Shown: positions 9,451-19,575, counted from the first letter of the stretch. The stretch: 64,000 nucleotides of DNA from Sphingomonas swuensis (GCF_039538045.1 NZ_BAABBQ010000001.1:1138001-1202000), one strand, 5' to 3'. A program made the numbers and translations. The notes: generated from the sequence alone by a model not told the origin.

Positions 9451-11594
9451 ACGCCGCGTCCGACATCAAGGTCGCCGCCGCGAAGGAGAAGCCCGCGAGC
9501 CGCTTCTTCAATCGTGAGCTGTCGTGGCTGGCGTTCAACCGGCGGGTGCTCGAGGAGGCCGGCAATGTCGCGCATCCCTTGCTCGAGCGGCTTCGCTTCC
9601 TGTCGATCAGCGGGACCAACCTCGACGAATTCTTCTCGGTCCGAGTCGCCGGGCTCAAGGAACAGCAGCTCGAGGGGCTCGAGCATCACAGCCACGACGG
9701 ACTGACCGCCGGGCAGCAACTCGAGAAGATCAGCGAGGCGGCCGACGCGCTGATCGCCGACCAGCAACGGACCTGGATCGAGCTTGGCGAGCGGCTCGCC
9801 GAAGTGGGGATCGAGGTCGCCGAGGCCTCCAACCTGACCGAAGCCGAGCGCGAGTGGCTGCGCGGTCACCTCGCCGAGCAGATCCTGCCGGTGCTGACCC
9901 CGCAGGCGATCGATCCCTCGCACCCGTTCCCGTTCGTGCCCCACCTCGGCTTCGCGCTGGTCTTCTCGATGGTCGACACCGCCGACGGCGAGCCGGTCAG
10001 CGAAGTGCTGATGATCCCGGCCTCGGTCCCGCGCTTCCTGCGCCTGCCCGGCATGAAGTCGCGCTATCTCGCGATCGACCAGGCGGTGGCGGCGCATCTC
10101 GACCTGCTGTTCCCCGGCTTCCAGCTGATCGGCGCGGGTGCCTTCCGGGTGCTTCGCGACACCGACATCGAGATCGAGGAGGATGCCGAGGACCTCGTCC
10201 GCCACTTCCGCTCGGCAATCAAGCAGCGCCGGCGCGGGCGGGTGATCCGGCTCGAATTCGCGGCGGGGACGCCGGTCGAGCTGGAAACGCTGGTCCGCGC
10301 CGGGCTCAGCGCCGAGCATGCGCTGATCGCCGAGAGCGGCGGGCTGATCGGGGTCGCCGACCTCGGCATCCTGGTCGACAAGGAGGAGCGGCCCGACCTC
10401 AAGTTCCAGCCCTACACGCCGCGACTGCCCGAGCGGATCAAGGAGCATGGCGGCGACTGCTTCGCGGCGATTCGAGGCAAGGACTTCATCGTCCACCACC
10501 CCTACGAGAGCTTCGACGTGGTGGTCGCCTTCCTTCGCCAGGCGGCGAGCGATCCCGACGTCATCGCGATCAAGCAGACGCTCTATCGCGCGGGCAAGCA
10601 GTCGGCGATCATCGACGCGCTGGTCGCGGCGGCGGAGGCGGGCAAGTCGGTCACCGCGGTGGTCGAATTGAAGGCGCGGTTCGACGAGGAGCAGAACCTG
10701 CTGTGGGCCTCGCGGCTCGAGCGGGCGGGCGTGCAGGTCGTCTACGGCTTCATGGAGTGGAAGACCCACGCCAAGGTGTCGATGGTCGTGCGCCGCGAAG
10801 GCGCGGTGTTCCGCACCTACTGCCACTTCGGGACCGGCAACTACCACCCGACCACCGCGCGGCTCTACACCGACCTCAGCTTCTTCACCGCTTCCAAGCG
10901 TGCGGCACGCGACGCGGCCAAATTGTTCAATTTCATCTCGGGCTATGTGCCGCCGAAGGGGCTCGAGCTGCTGACCCTGAGCCCGGTCACGCTGCGCGAG
11001 AAACTGACCGGCTGGATCGACGGCGAGATCGCCAACGCGAAGGCGGGCAAGCCGGCTGCGATCTGGGCCAAGATGAACAGCCTCGTCGACCCGCTGATCA
11101 TCGACAAGCTCTACGAGGCGAGCGAGGCGGGGGTGAAGATCGAGCTCATCATCCGCGGCGTCTGCTGCCTGCGGCCGGGGATCGCGGGCATGTCGAGCAA
11201 CATCCGCGTCAAGTCGATCGTCGGCCGCTTTCTCGAGCACAGCCGGATCTGGTGCTTTGCCAGCGGCGCCCGGCTTCCGCATGCCAAGGCGCGGGTCCTG
11301 ATCAGCTCGGCCGACTGGATGCCGCGCAATCTCGACCGGCGGGTGGAGGTAGCGGTGCCACTGGAGAATGCGACGGTTCATGCGCAGGTGCTCGACCAGG
11401 TGATGGTCGCCAACCTCATCGACAATGAACAGAGCTGGAGCCTCGATGGTTCGGGCAACTACACGCGGGTTCCGGCGGGCAAGAAGCCGTTCAACCTGCA
11501 TACCTATTTCATGACCAACCCGTCGCTGTCGGGTCGTGGTCAGGCCTTGGAGGGCAAGAAAGTGCCGAAGCTGAGACTGGAGCAGGGCGGGTGA
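9447..11594 (+). CDS. ppk1: Polyphosphate kinase 1
   Basis: Membrane-associated enzyme that makes polyphosphate reversibly from ATP. The 715-aa product has family length. The N domain starts 'SRFFNRELSWLAFNRRVLEEA', the head domain follows, and the catalytic phosphohistidine is H441 in KTHAKVSMV. A second family block, 'CHFGTGNYHPTTARLYTDLS', is present. The GTG start at 9447 overlaps the hda stop, and the stop overlaps the ppx GTG. The order hda-ppk-ppx places polyphosphate metabolism in the same transcript as the replication regulator. Confidence 0.96.
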   Translation: MNAASDIKVAAAKEKPASRFFNRELSWLAFNRRVLEEAGNVAHPLLERLRFLSISGTNLDEFFSVRVAGLKEQQLEGLEHHSHDGLTAGQQLEKISEAADALIADQQRTWIELGERLAEVGIEVAEASNLTEAEREWLRGHLAEQILPVLTPQAIDPSHPFPFVPHLGFALVFSMVDTADGEPVSEVLMIPASVPRFLRLPGMKSRYLAIDQAVAAHLDLLFPGFQLIGAGAFRVLRDTDIEIEEDAEDLVRHFRSAIKQRRRGRVIRLEFAAGTPVELETLVRAGLSAEHALIAESGGLIGVADLGILVDKEERPDLKFQPYTPRLPERIKEHGGDCFAAIRGKDFIVHHPYESFDVVVAFLRQAASDPDVIAIKQTLYRAGKQSAIIDALVAAAEAGKSVTAVVELKARFDEEQNLLWASRLERAGVQVVYGFMEWKTHAKVSMVVRREGAVFRTYCHFGTGNYHPTTARLYTDLSFFTASKRAARDAAKLFNFISGYVPPKGLELLTLSPVTLREKLTGWIDGEIANAKAGKPAAIWAKMNSLVDPLIIDKLYEASEAGVKIELIIRGVCCLRPGIAGMSSNIRVKSIVGRFLEHSRIWCFASGARLPHAKARVLISSADWMPRNLDRRVEVAVPLENATVHAQVLDQVMVANLIDNEQSWSLDGSGNYTRVPAGKKPFNLHTYFMTNPSLSGRGQALEGKKVPKLRLEQGG

Positions 11595-13048
11595 GCAAGT
11601 CTCCGCCTCCCGTCGGGATCATCGACATCGGGTCCAACTCGGTTCGCTTCGTCGCCTTCGCTGGCTCGCAGCGGGTGCCCTCGACCCTGTTCAACGAGAA
11701 GGTCGCCGCCGGGCTCGGGCGCGAGCTCGCGACCACCGGGCGGCTGCCCGAGAAGGCGATGGAGCAGGCGGTCGCCGCGCTCGCCCGCTTCCGGCTGCTG
11801 GCCAAGGAGGTGAAGCTCAAGACGTTGCACGTCGTCGCCACCGCGGCGGTGCGTGACGCGGAGAATGGCGAGGACTTCCTCAAGGCCGCGCGCAAGGCGG
11901 GGATCGACCCGCAGGTGATCAGCGGCGAGGAGGAAGCGCGGCTGTCTGCGCTCGGCGTCATCTCGGCGATCCCCGGCGCGCGCGGGGTCGTCGCGGACCT
12001 CGGCGGCGGAAGCCTCGAGCTGACCCCGGTGGTCGACGGCAAGCCCGGCCAGGGCATCTCGCTGCCGCTCGGCGTGCTTCGCCTCGGATCGGACGCGAGC
12101 GCCAAGGCGATCGCCGCAATGCTCCGCAAGAACCTCCCGCCGGCGATCCTGTCGGCCGGGGCGGAGCGAACGCTCTACCTCGTCGGCGGCTCGTTCCGCG
12201 CCTTCGTCCAGCTCGACCAGCAGGAAGCGGCATTCCCGCTGCGGATCGTCCACGGCCATTCGGTCGACCAGGTCCGCGCCCGCGAGCTTCGCCAGCTGGT
12301 GCGCGGCATGACGCCCGAGGAGATCAAGCGGCGCTACGGCCTGTCGGCGACCCGCTCGCAGACTCTGGGCGCGGCCTCGGCGGTGCTCGAGGCGCTGTTC
12401 AAGGTGCTCGAGCCGGCGCGCGCGGTGGCCAGCGCCTACGGGCTTCGCGAGGGCCTGCTCTACGATCATCTCTCGCCCGACATCCAGTCGGAAGACCCTT
12501 TGCTCGCGGCGACCCTCGAGGCGGGCGAGAAGCTCGGCCGGTTCGGCGATCATGGCGCCGAGCTCGACCGCTGGATCGCGCCGCTCTTCCCCGACGACGA
12601 CAAGGCGGCGCGGCGGCTCCGGCTCGCGGCCTGCCTGCTGGCCGACGTGGCGTGGGAGGCGCACCCTGACTTTCGCGCCCTCTGGGCGGTCGACATGGGA
12701 GTCCACGGCAACTGGGTCGGGATCAACGCCGAGGGACGGACGGTGATCGGCCGGACCTTGTGGTCGGCGTTCGGCGGCGACGGTCCGTTCGACGGGCGGC
12801 TCGCCGACCTCGTCGAACAGCGGGTGCTCGAGCATGCCGGCCAGTGGGGCGCTGCGATCCGGCTTGCGCAGCGGCTGTCGGGCGGGACCGAGAAACTGCT
12901 CGAGCGGACCTCGGTTCGGCTCGAGGAGGGCGAGGTGGTCCTGAGCCTGACCCGCAAGGACCGAGCGATCTACAGCGACGTCACCGCACGGCGGCACCGC
13001 CAGCTGGCGGCGCTGATGGGCTATTCGGCGCGGGTCGAGGAAAGCTAG
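11591..13048 (+). CDS. ppx: Exopolyphosphatase (Ppx/GppA family)
   Basis: Removes terminal phosphates from polyphosphate or from pppGpp. The 485-aa protein has the actin-like ATPase fold, with 'GIIDIGSNSVRFV' at the N terminus, 'VISGEEEARLSALGV' and the second phosphate loop 'VADLGGGSLEL'. The C-terminal HD-like helical region is present. The GTG start at 11591 overlaps the ppk stop. Ppx and GppA activities cannot be told apart from sequence, but the partner ppk favours exopolyphosphatase. Confidence 0.92.
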   Translation: MSKSPPPVGIIDIGSNSVRFVAFAGSQRVPSTLFNEKVAAGLGRELATTGRLPEKAMEQAVAALARFRLLAKEVKLKTLHVVATAAVRDAENGEDFLKAARKAGIDPQVISGEEEARLSALGVISAIPGARGVVADLGGGSLELTPVVDGKPGQGISLPLGVLRLGSDASAKAIAAMLRKNLPPAILSAGAERTLYLVGGSFRAFVQLDQQEAAFPLRIVHGHSVDQVRARELRQLVRGMTPEEIKRRYGLSATRSQTLGAASAVLEALFKVLEPARAVASAYGLREGLLYDHLSPDIQSEDPLLAATLEAGEKLGRFGDHGAELDRWIAPLFPDDDKAARRLRLAACLLADVAWEAHPDFRALWAVDMGVHGNWVGINAEGRTVIGRTLWSAFGGDGPFDGRLADLVEQRVLEHAGQWGAAIRLAQRLSGGTEKLLERTSVRLEEGEVVLSLTRKDRAIYSDVTARRHRQLAALMGYSARVEES

Positions 13049-13069
13049 TTCGCCGGCGGACGCGCGGCC

Positions 13070-13375
13070 TCAGCCGCAGTTGGCGCGCTCGACGCGGTTC
13101 TGGCCGTCGAGCCAGACGCGGACCCGGTCGTCGCGATAGTCCATCGTCACCATCATGCCCTTGGCGACCCACTGCAGGGTCTTGGAGCCCGAGGAGCGGA
13201 TGATCTCGTTGGCGAGCTCGGCCGAGGCCGGACGCCCCTTGAATTGCGCCAGCATGGTGCCCGAGCAGACGTAGCGGTCCGCGCTGTTGCCGCCGGGATA
13301 GGGCGAGCCCGGCTGTGCGGTGGCGCAGGCGGCGATCAGCGGCAGGGTCGCGGCGACAAGCAACAGGCGGGTCAT
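13070..13375 (-). CDS. Lipoprotein of the I78 peptidase-inhibitor type
   Basis: A 101-aa exported protein with a lipobox 'LIAACA' after the signal peptide. The mature part fits the Inhibitor_I78 pattern: a cysteine near the start ('YVCSGT'), a central 'GRPASAELANEI' helix, the strand 'VTMDYRDDRVRVWLD' and the terminal 'CG'. I78 proteins inhibit serine proteases, but inhibition is not shown for most members. Its ATG overlaps the rnd stop (ATGA), so it is expressed together with RNase D. The link between the two functions is unclear. Confidence 0.65.
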   Translation of the reverse strand: MTRLLLVAATLPLIAACATAQPGSPYPGGNSADRYVCSGTMLAQFKGRPASAELANEIIRSSGSKTLQWVAKGMMVTMDYRDDRVRVWLDGQNRVERANCG

Positions 13376-14550
13376 TCGGCATTCTCCAGGCTGCGGGTCA
13401 TCTTCAGTTTGCCGCCGACGGTGGCGAAGGCAAGCCGGCCCTCGACGAGGTCCAGTGCATCGCGGCCGAACTCCTCGAACCGCCAGCCCGAGAGGATGGC
13501 GAGATCCTTGCGGACTCCGGCGGCGAGCGCCTCCAGTTCGTCCGAGCGGGCGATCAGCTTGGAGGCGACGCCCGTTTCCTTGGCCTTGATCTTGAGCAGC
13601 AGCTTGAGGAGGTCGGCGACCAGCGCGCCGTCCTTGGTCAGGCCAGGGCGACTGGGCCCGCGGTCGGGCAGCTCGTCGGGGCCGAGCGGAGCGGCGCCCT
13701 CGAGCGCGTTCATCAGCCGGGCGCCGATCTCGTTGTTGCGCCAGCCGGCGGAGAGGCCGCGCACCTTGCCGAGGTCGTCCTGGGTCTTGGGCGGGTGGCC
13801 GGCGAGGTCGGCGAGCGTGTCGTCCTTGACGATCCGGCCGCGGGGCAGGTTCTTGTTGCGGGCCTCGCGCTCGCGCCAGGCGGCGAGGACCTTCAGGCGG
13901 CCGAGCACCGCCGGGTTGCGGCTCGGCAGCTTCAGGCGCTTCCACGCATCCTCGGCATCGAAGGCGAAGGAGGAGGGATCGGCGAGCCGCTCCATCTCCT
14001 CGTCGAGCCACAGGCCACGACCGGTCTTGCGCAGCTTGCCGACCATCTTGGGGAAGATGGTGGCGAGGTGGGTGACGTCGCCGATCGCATAGTCGATCTG
14101 GCGCTTGTCGAGCGGTCGGCGGCTCCAGTCGGTGAAGCGGGCGCCCTTGTCGAGCGCGTGACCGAGCATGGATTCGATGAGGTTCGAATAGCCGATCTGC
14201 TCGCCATAGCCCAAGGCCATGGCGGCGATCTGGGTGTCGAACAGGGGATGCGGGACCTTGCCGGTCATGTTGTGGACGATCTCGAGGTCCTGCCCGCCGG
14301 CATGGAAGACCTTGAGCACGTCCTCATTGTCGACCAGCAGGTCCCACAGGGGCTTGAGGTCGATGCCGTCGGCCATCGGATCGATCGCAGCCGCCTCGTC
14401 CTCCGAGGCGATCTGGATTAGGCACAGCTCGGGCCAGTAGGTGTTCTCGCGCATGAACTCGGTGTCGACGGCGACGAAGCCGTGGGTCGAGAGGCGCTCG
14501 CACAGCGCGGCGAGACTGGCGCTGTCGGTAATCAGGGGATGAATCTTCAT
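13372..14550 (-). CDS. rnd: Ribonuclease D
   Basis: 3'-5' exoribonuclease of the DEDD family that trims tRNA and other stable RNA. The 392-aa product has the exonuclease motifs 'VAVDTEFMRENTY' (first D and E), 'FHAGGQDLEIV' and 'YAIGDVTHL' and a C-terminal HRDC region ('VLAAWREREARNKNLPRGRI'). The ATG at 14550 (MKIHPLITD) is the family start; the frame stays open upstream into the promoter region. It is divergent from aspS across 107 bp. Confidence 0.94.
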   Translation of the reverse strand: MKIHPLITDSASLAALCERLSTHGFVAVDTEFMRENTYWPELCLIQIASEDEAAAIDPMADGIDLKPLWDLLVDNEDVLKVFHAGGQDLEIVHNMTGKVPHPLFDTQIAAMALGYGEQIGYSNLIESMLGHALDKGARFTDWSRRPLDKRQIDYAIGDVTHLATIFPKMVGKLRKTGRGLWLDEEMERLADPSSFAFDAEDAWKRLKLPSRNPAVLGRLKVLAAWREREARNKNLPRGRIVKDDTLADLAGHPPKTQDDLGKVRGLSAGWRNNEIGARLMNALEGAAPLGPDELPDRGPSRPGLTKDGALVADLLKLLLKIKAKETGVASKLIARSDELEALAAGVRKDLAILSGWRFEEFGRDALDLVEGRLAFATVGGKLKMTRSLENAE

Positions 14551-14657
14551 GTCGGCCACGCTGTAGCGAGGCGCGTCCAAGTTGACAAAAGGGGAGGGGT
14601 GGGGAAAGCGCCCGCTCGGATTTCCCCTACTCCGACAGCCTTGTGAGCGAACCAACC

Positions 14658-16445
14658 ATGCACGCCTATCGCACCCATCATTGCGGCCAGCTTCGCCAGA
14701 CCAACGTGGGCGAGGAAGTGCGCATCTCCGGCTGGGTGCATCGCAAGCGCGACCATGGCGGCGTGCTGTTCGTCGATTTGCGCGACCATCACGGGCTGAC
14801 CCAGGTCGTCGCCGACAGCGACAGCCCCGCGCTCGCCGTGCTCGAGCGGCTCCGGGTCGAGAGCGTCGTCACCATCGACGGGTCGGTCAAGGCGCGTGCC
14901 GAGGGAACGAGCAACCCCAGCCTGCCGACGGGCGACATCGAGGTCTATGCCCGCGGGATCACCGTTCAGAGCCAGGCCGCCGAGCTTCCGCTGCCGGTCG
15001 CCGGCGAGCAGGAATATCCCGAGGAGATCCGGCTCAAATATCGCTATCTCGACCTTCGCCGCGAGCGGCTCCACGCCAACATCATGCTCCGCTCGAACGT
15101 CATCGCGAGCATTCGGCGGCGGATGGTCGAGCAAGGCTTCACCGAGTTCCAGACCCCGATCCTGACCGCGTCGAGCCCCGAGGGTGCGCGCGACTATCTG
15201 GTCCCGAGCCGGGTCCACCCGGGCAAGTTCTACGCGCTCCCGCAGGCGCCGCAGATGTTCAAGCAGCTGCTGATGGTCGCGGGCTTCGACCGCTACTTCC
15301 AGATTGCGCCCTGCTTCCGCGACGAGGACGCCCGCGCCGACCGCAGCCCCGGCGAATTCTACCAGCTCGACTTCGAGATGAGCTTCGTCACCCAGGACGA
15401 CGTGTTCAACGCGATCGAGCCGGTGCTGGCCGGCGTGTTCCGCGAATTCGCGGGCAAGCGCCAAGTCACCGAGGGTGCCTTCCCGCGCATCCCGTACAAG
15501 GAGTCGATGCTGAAGTACGGCAACGACAAGCCCGACCTGCGCAACCCGATCATCATTTCCGATGTCGGCGAGCACTTCCGCGGCAGCGGCTTCGGCCTCT
15601 TCGCGGGCATCATCGAGAAGGGCGGCTTCGTCCGCGCGATCCCGGCGCCGAGCACCGCCGACAAGAGCCGCAAGTTCTTCGACGAAATGAACGACTGGGC
15701 TCGCGGCGAGGGCTATGCCGGGCTCGGCTACGCCACCCGCAAGGGCGGCGAGTGGGGCGGACCCATCGCCAAGAACCATGGCACCGAGGGCATGGACAGG
15801 CTCGCCGCCGAACTCGGCCTCGGGCCCGACGACGGAATCTTCTTCGCCGCCAGCGGCAAGGAGCTGGAAGCGGCCAAGCTCGCGGGCCATGCGCGGACCC
15901 GCGTCGGAACCAGCCTCGGCCTGATCGACGAGAACCGCTTCGACTTCTGCTGGATCGTCGACTTCCCGATGTTCGAATATGACGAGGACGCCAAGAAGGT
16001 CGACTTCAGCCACAACCCCTTCTCGATGCCGCAGGGCGAGCTGGAGGCGCTGGAGACCAAGGATCCCTTGGATATCCTCGCCTGGCAGTATGACATCGTC
16101 TGCAACGGCGTCGAACTGTCGAGCGGCGCGATCCGTAACCATCGCCCGGACATCATGTACAAGGCGTTCGAGATCGCCGGCTACACGCAGGAGCAGGTCG
16201 ACACCAACTTCTCGGGCATGATCAACGCCTTCAAGTTCGGCGCGCCGCCGCACGGCGGTTCGGCCCCGGGCATCGACCGGATCGTCATGCTGCTCGCGGG
16301 CGAGCCCAACATCCGCGAGGTGGTGGTCTTCCCGATGAACCAGAAGGCCGAGGACCTGATGATGAACGCCCCCGCCTTCGTCACCGCCAAGCAGCTCAAG
16401 GAACTGTCGATCAAGGTCGTTGGCGAGGCGGCGCAGCACGGCTGA
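14658..16445 (+). CDS. aspS: Aspartyl-tRNA synthetase
   Basis: Class II synthetase that charges tRNA-Asp. The 595-aa product contains the bacterial-type insertion. It has an N-terminal OB fold ('[21 protein letters not shown]'), motif 2 '[10 protein letters not shown]', the GAD insertion domain near the middle, and motif 3 '[15 protein letters not shown]'. The ATG at 14658 (MHAYRTH) is taken as start; a GTG five codons upstream is possible. Many alphaproteobacteria lack AsnRS and use a non-discriminating AspRS, which cannot be decided from this window. Confidence 0.96.
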   Translation: MHAYRTHHCGQLRQTNVGEEVRISGWVHRKRDHGGVLFVDLRDHHGLTQVVADSDSPALAVLERLRVESVVTIDGSVKARAEGTSNPSLPTGDIEVYARGITVQSQAAELPLPVAGEQEYPEEIRLKYRYLDLRRERLHANIMLRSNVIASIRRRMVEQGFTEFQTPILTASSPEGARDYLVPSRVHPGKFYALPQAPQMFKQLLMVAGFDRYFQIAPCFRDEDARADRSPGEFYQLDFEMSFVTQDDVFNAIEPVLAGVFREFAGKRQVTEGAFPRIPYKESMLKYGNDKPDLRNPIIISDVGEHFRGSGFGLFAGIIEKGGFVRAIPAPSTADKSRKFFDEMNDWARGEGYAGLGYATRKGGEWGGPIAKNHGTEGMDRLAAELGLGPDDGIFFAASGKELEAAKLAGHARTRVGTSLGLIDENRFDFCWIVDFPMFEYDEDAKKVDFSHNPFSMPQGELEALETKDPLDILAWQYDIVCNGVELSSGAIRNHRPDIMYKAFEIAGYTQEQVDTNFSGMINAFKFGAPPHGGSAPGIDRIVMLLAGEPNIREVVVFPMNQKAEDLMMNAPAFVTAKQLKELSIKVVGEAAQHG

Positions 16446-16448
16446 CCC

Positions 16449-17063
16449 TTGCCAGACTGGTATCGCAACACCGAGTGGAATGACGAGGTCGCCGCCGGCT
16501 TCGACGCGAAGCTGGCACGGTCGCGGGGCCAGCGAAGCCAGTATCTGCGTATCCAGGGGTCGACCCTGAAGGACGTCGACCCGCGAGCGGCGATAGAGCT
16601 GTTCCGGCGCTGCATCGGCGAGGGCGATCCGCTCACGATCGCTCATGCCATGCTCGACATGGCACATGCCCACTATCGCCTCGGCCATGTCGGAGAGGCG
16701 CTCGACACCCTGGAAGCGCTGCTCGATCAGCAGCAGCGCGAGCCGCGCCACCGCACCAGCGCGGCCTTCGAATATCCCTTCCTCGTCGCTCTCCATGACG
16801 AGCGGCAGCGCTTCGATCGGGCGTGGGCGGTGCTCCAGGAAGGCGAACCCGCTTTCCTCCCCGACATGATGTTCGAGGTCGAGGCCGCGCGGGCGATCCT
16901 GCACGATGGCCGCGGTGAGCGGGAAGCCTCGACCACGGCGGCCCGCCGCGCGCTTGGGGCGTCTGCCGAGCAAGGCTGGATCCCGGGCTTTCCAGACGTG
17001 GGCGTGGTGACCGATTCCGAGCACCCGCTGATGCAAAGGTTGCGTGGGCTGGCCGGTGATTGA
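16449..17063 (+). CDS. Helical-repeat (TPR-like) protein of unknown function
   Basis: A 204-aa soluble protein starting at TTG 3 nt after the aspS stop, so probably cotranscribed. Residues of about 45-150 look like two or three TPR-type helix pairs ('PRAAIELFRRCIGEGD', 'AHAHYRLGHVGEALDTLEALL'). No catalytic motif is seen. The TTG start gives MPDWYRNTEWNDEV; no ATG is available nearby. It could be a protein-interaction module. I do not recognise a specific family. Confidence 0.6.
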   Translation: MPDWYRNTEWNDEVAAGFDAKLARSRGQRSQYLRIQGSTLKDVDPRAAIELFRRCIGEGDPLTIAHAMLDMAHAHYRLGHVGEALDTLEALLDQQQREPRHRTSAAFEYPFLVALHDERQRFDRAWAVLQEGEPAFLPDMMFEVEAARAILHDGRGEREASTTAARRALGASAEQGWIPGFPDVGVVTDSEHPLMQRLRGLAGD

Positions 17064-17097
17064 AATCGCGGTCGGCGCTTCCCCTATGGCGACGAGA

Positions 17098-17607
17098 TCA
17101 GGACTCTGACCCGGCGGAGCGAGCTGCCTCGGGGTAGCTGATCGCCAGCACCTCGTACCAGCGCTCGCCGGCGGGGAGGCGGACGGTGCGTTCCTGGCCG
17201 ACTCGGGCGCCGACGAGGGCCTTGGCGATCGGGCTTAGCCAGCTGATCTGGCCGGCCGAGGCGTCGGCCTCGTCCTCGCCGACCAGGGTCAGGATGCGGC
17301 GGGCGTCGTCCTCATCGGCGAGCTCGACGGTGGCGCCGAAGCGGATCACGTCGCGGTCGGGCTGGCTTGCCGGGTCGACCACCTTGGCGTTCTTCATGAC
17401 CTTGCTGAGATAGCCCAGCCGCCGGTCGATCTCGCGCAGCCGCTTGCGGCCGTAGATGTAGTCGCCATTTTCCGAGCGATCGCCGTTGCCCGCTGCCCAG
17501 CTGATCGTCTCGACTAGCTTGGGCCGCTCGGTCCCGAACAGTTGCTCATATTCCGCGCGGATGCGGGCGAAGCCGTCGGGGGTGATGAAGCGGGGACGAT
17601 CACTCAT
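17098..17607 (-). CDS. greB: Transcription elongation factor GreB
   Basis: Rescues backtracked RNA polymerase by stimulating transcript cleavage. The 169-aa product has the coiled-coil N domain with the acidic tip ('GNGDRSENGDYIYGRKRLREIDRRLGYL') and a C-terminal FKBP-like domain ('SWLSPIAKALVGARVGQERTVRLP'). The GreB pattern 'YIYGRKRLREID' separates it from GreA. It lies 9 bp downstream of the lytic transglycosylase start region and is convergent with the gene before it. Confidence 0.93.
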   Translation of the reverse strand: MSDRPRFITPDGFARIRAEYEQLFGTERPKLVETISWAAGNGDRSENGDYIYGRKRLREIDRRLGYLSKVMKNAKVVDPASQPDRDVIRFGATVELADEDDARRILTLVGEDEADASAGQISWLSPIAKALVGARVGQERTVRLPAGERWYEVLAISYPEAARSAGSES

Positions 17608-17616
17608 CCCCGGCCC

Positions 17617-19575
17617 TTAGCCGAGGCGCGGCTTGCCGAGGAAGTGGCTGAGCTGGCGCGGCGGCGTGGTCGCACGGGCGTTCAAGCGATCGTAGACGAC
17701 CGTGTTCTCGAGCACGCGCTGGACGTAGCCGCGGGTCTCGGTGAACGGGATGTCCTCGATCCAGGCGACGATGTCGGCGCCCGGGCGGCGCGGATCGCCA
17801 TTGTTGCGGACCCATTTGCGGACGTTGCCCGCGCCCGCATTGTAGCTCGCCACCGCAAGCACGTAATTGCCTCCCCATTGGTCGAGCAGCCGGCGGAAGT
17901 AGGACGAGCCGAGCATGACATTGTAGGCAGGATCGCTGGTCAGGCGGCTGTAGTCGTAGCCATAGCCGAGCTTGCCTGCCTGCTCGGCGGCGGTGCCGGG
18001 CATCAGCTGCATCAGCCCGCGCGCGCCGGCATGGCTGACCGCGCCGCGGTCGAACGAACTTTCCTGGCGCGTGATGCCGTGGGCGATGCTCCACAGATAG
18101 GCCTCGCTCGCCGAGACGTTGAGCGTCGGATAGGCCTGGCGGACGTAGAAGGCGTTGCCATCGTTGCGGGCCGAGCGCGCGGTCCACACGGCGAGGTCCT
18201 GCCGGGCAAGCTGCGCGGACAATTCCATCGCCATGACCCGCTCGGCATCGCCGGTAAGGTTCTCGCTCAGCGCGCGGATGAAGAGTGCCTGCTCCTCGGC
18301 GCGACCCTGGCTCTGGAGAAGGCGGATCGCGCGGACCAGCGGACGGTTGGCGAAGGCGGCGCGCTGGGCGGGCGTGACCGCCGCCTGCGGCATCATCTGC
18401 GGGACCGGGATGGCACGGCCGAGCCGCTCGTGGGCAAGCTGGCCGTAGAACAGCTCGGGGCTCGCCGCGGCCTTGGCGAAGTGGGCGGTGGCGGCCTGAT
18501 ACTGGCCGGCCTGGGTCGCGGCACGGCCGGCCCAATAGGCACCCTTGGACGTGACCTGGAGCGAGCGTCCGCCTTCGGAATAGCGGTCAAACAGCGCCAT
18601 CGCCTCGGCCGGGCGGTTGAGGCTGCGATAGGCGAGCGTCCCGGCGAGCCAGGTGAGGTTGGTATATTCGTCGCGAACCGCGAGCGGCTGGCTGGTCAGC
18701 ACCGTTCCAACGGGGAGCGCATCGTCGACTTGGCGGGCGATCTCATAGGCCTGGGTGATCGCGCCCTCGGCCGCGGCTTCCTGCGCGACGATCCGCTTCA
18801 GCTCGTACCACTTGGCCGCATCGACCGGCAGATAGGTAAAGCGGTGCGGGCGGGCGAGCAGCTGGCGCGCGGCGCTGTTCCAGGTCGCGGCGCGAAGGTA
18901 GCGCGCGCGGTCCTGCATCAGCCCCGCATCGCTGGTCACCTGCGCGCTCACCGCATTGTAGTAGGTCTCGGTATCGGGCGAGCGCTGCTGCATCGCGATC
19001 CGCGCGGTGAAGGCCGGGCGCCGGGCGGCACTGGCCGAGGCTAGCATCCGCGCGGCGTTCACCGCATCACGATCGATCAGCAGCCGGTCGATCCGGCGAT
19101 CGTGGTCGGCGCTGGTGAAGCTGGCACCGAACCGCTGGTAGAGCGCGATCTCGTCCATCGCCGAGAGACCGCTCGCACTCCAGGCCGAGCGTGCGGCGGC
19201 GAGCGCCTCGGCGGCGCGGCCCTGCGCGGCATAGGCGTCGGCCAGGCGGGCAAAGCCGTTCGCGGTGGCCGGCGGCGCGGCTCGAAAGAAGGCGATGACG
19301 GTGGCCGGATTCTCGCCCGGCTGCATCGCCCGCTCGGCGTTGCGGCGAAGCGTCGTCGCGCCGGGGAAATCGGGATAATAAAGGAGGAAGCGGGCATGGT
19401 CGGCGAACGACCAGTTGCTCGACGCTCGAAGCCGCCGCCAGTCGGCCAGCGCGGCGCTGACATCGCCTGCCGGCGCATAGACGGGCGCGTAGGTCGGGGT
19501 CGCCGGAACCAGCTGCGCCGAAGCGCCGGTGCCGAGCCCGAGGACCAGCGGAAGAAGATAAGCCACTCGTCTCAT
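17617..19575 (-). CDS. Soluble lytic murein transglycosylase (Slt70 type)
   Basis: Periplasmic enzyme that cleaves peptidoglycan to 1,6-anhydromuropeptides. The 652-aa product has a signal peptide ('LLPLVLGLGTGASAQ'), a long alpha-helical superhelix (residues of about 50-470) and a C-terminal SLT domain. The catalytic glutamate is E505 in ITRQESSFD, followed by 'GARGLMQLMPGTA' and 'ASYNAGAGNV'. Length and layout match the Slt family. The greB gene follows closely. It is divergent from dapA across about 95 bp. Confidence 0.92.
   Translation of the reverse strand: MRRVAYLLPLVLGLGTGASAQLVPATPTYAPVYAPAGDVSAALADWRRLRASSNWSFADHARFLLYYPDFPGATTLRRNAERAMQPGENPATVIAFFRAAPPATANGFARLADAYAAQGRAAEALAAARSAWSASGLSAMDEIALYQRFGASFTSADHDRRIDRLLIDRDAVNAARMLASASAARRPAFTARIAMQQRSPDTETYYNAVSAQVTSDAGLMQDRARYLRAATWNSAARQLLARPHRFTYLPVDAAKWYELKRIVAQEAAAEGAITQAYEIARQVDDALPVGTVLTSQPLAVRDEYTNLTWLAGTLAYRSLNRPAEAMALFDRYSEGGRSLQVTSKGAYWAGRAATQAGQYQAATAHFAKAAASPELFYGQLAHERLGRAIPVPQMMPQAAVTPAQRAAFANRPLVRAIRLLQSQGRAEEQALFIRALSENLTGDAERVMAMELSAQLARQDLAVWTARSARNDGNAFYVRQAYPTLNVSASEAYLWSIAHGITRQESSFDRGAVSHAGARGLMQLMPGTAAEQAGKLGYGYDYSRLTSDPAYNVMLGSSYFRRLLDQWGGNYVLAVASYNAGAGNVRKWVRNNGDPRRPGADIVAWIEDIPFTETRGYVQRVLENTVVYDRLNARATTPPRQLSHFLGKPRLG

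Noticed and set aside
9318..11501. Minus-strand open frame of 727 codons opposite ppk1
   Set aside because: Antisense shadow of ppk1; rich in Arg/Asp/Leu without any motif.
14547..17036. Minus-strand open frame of 829 codons opposite aspS
   Set aside because: Antisense shadow of aspS and the following gene; no recognisable protein family.
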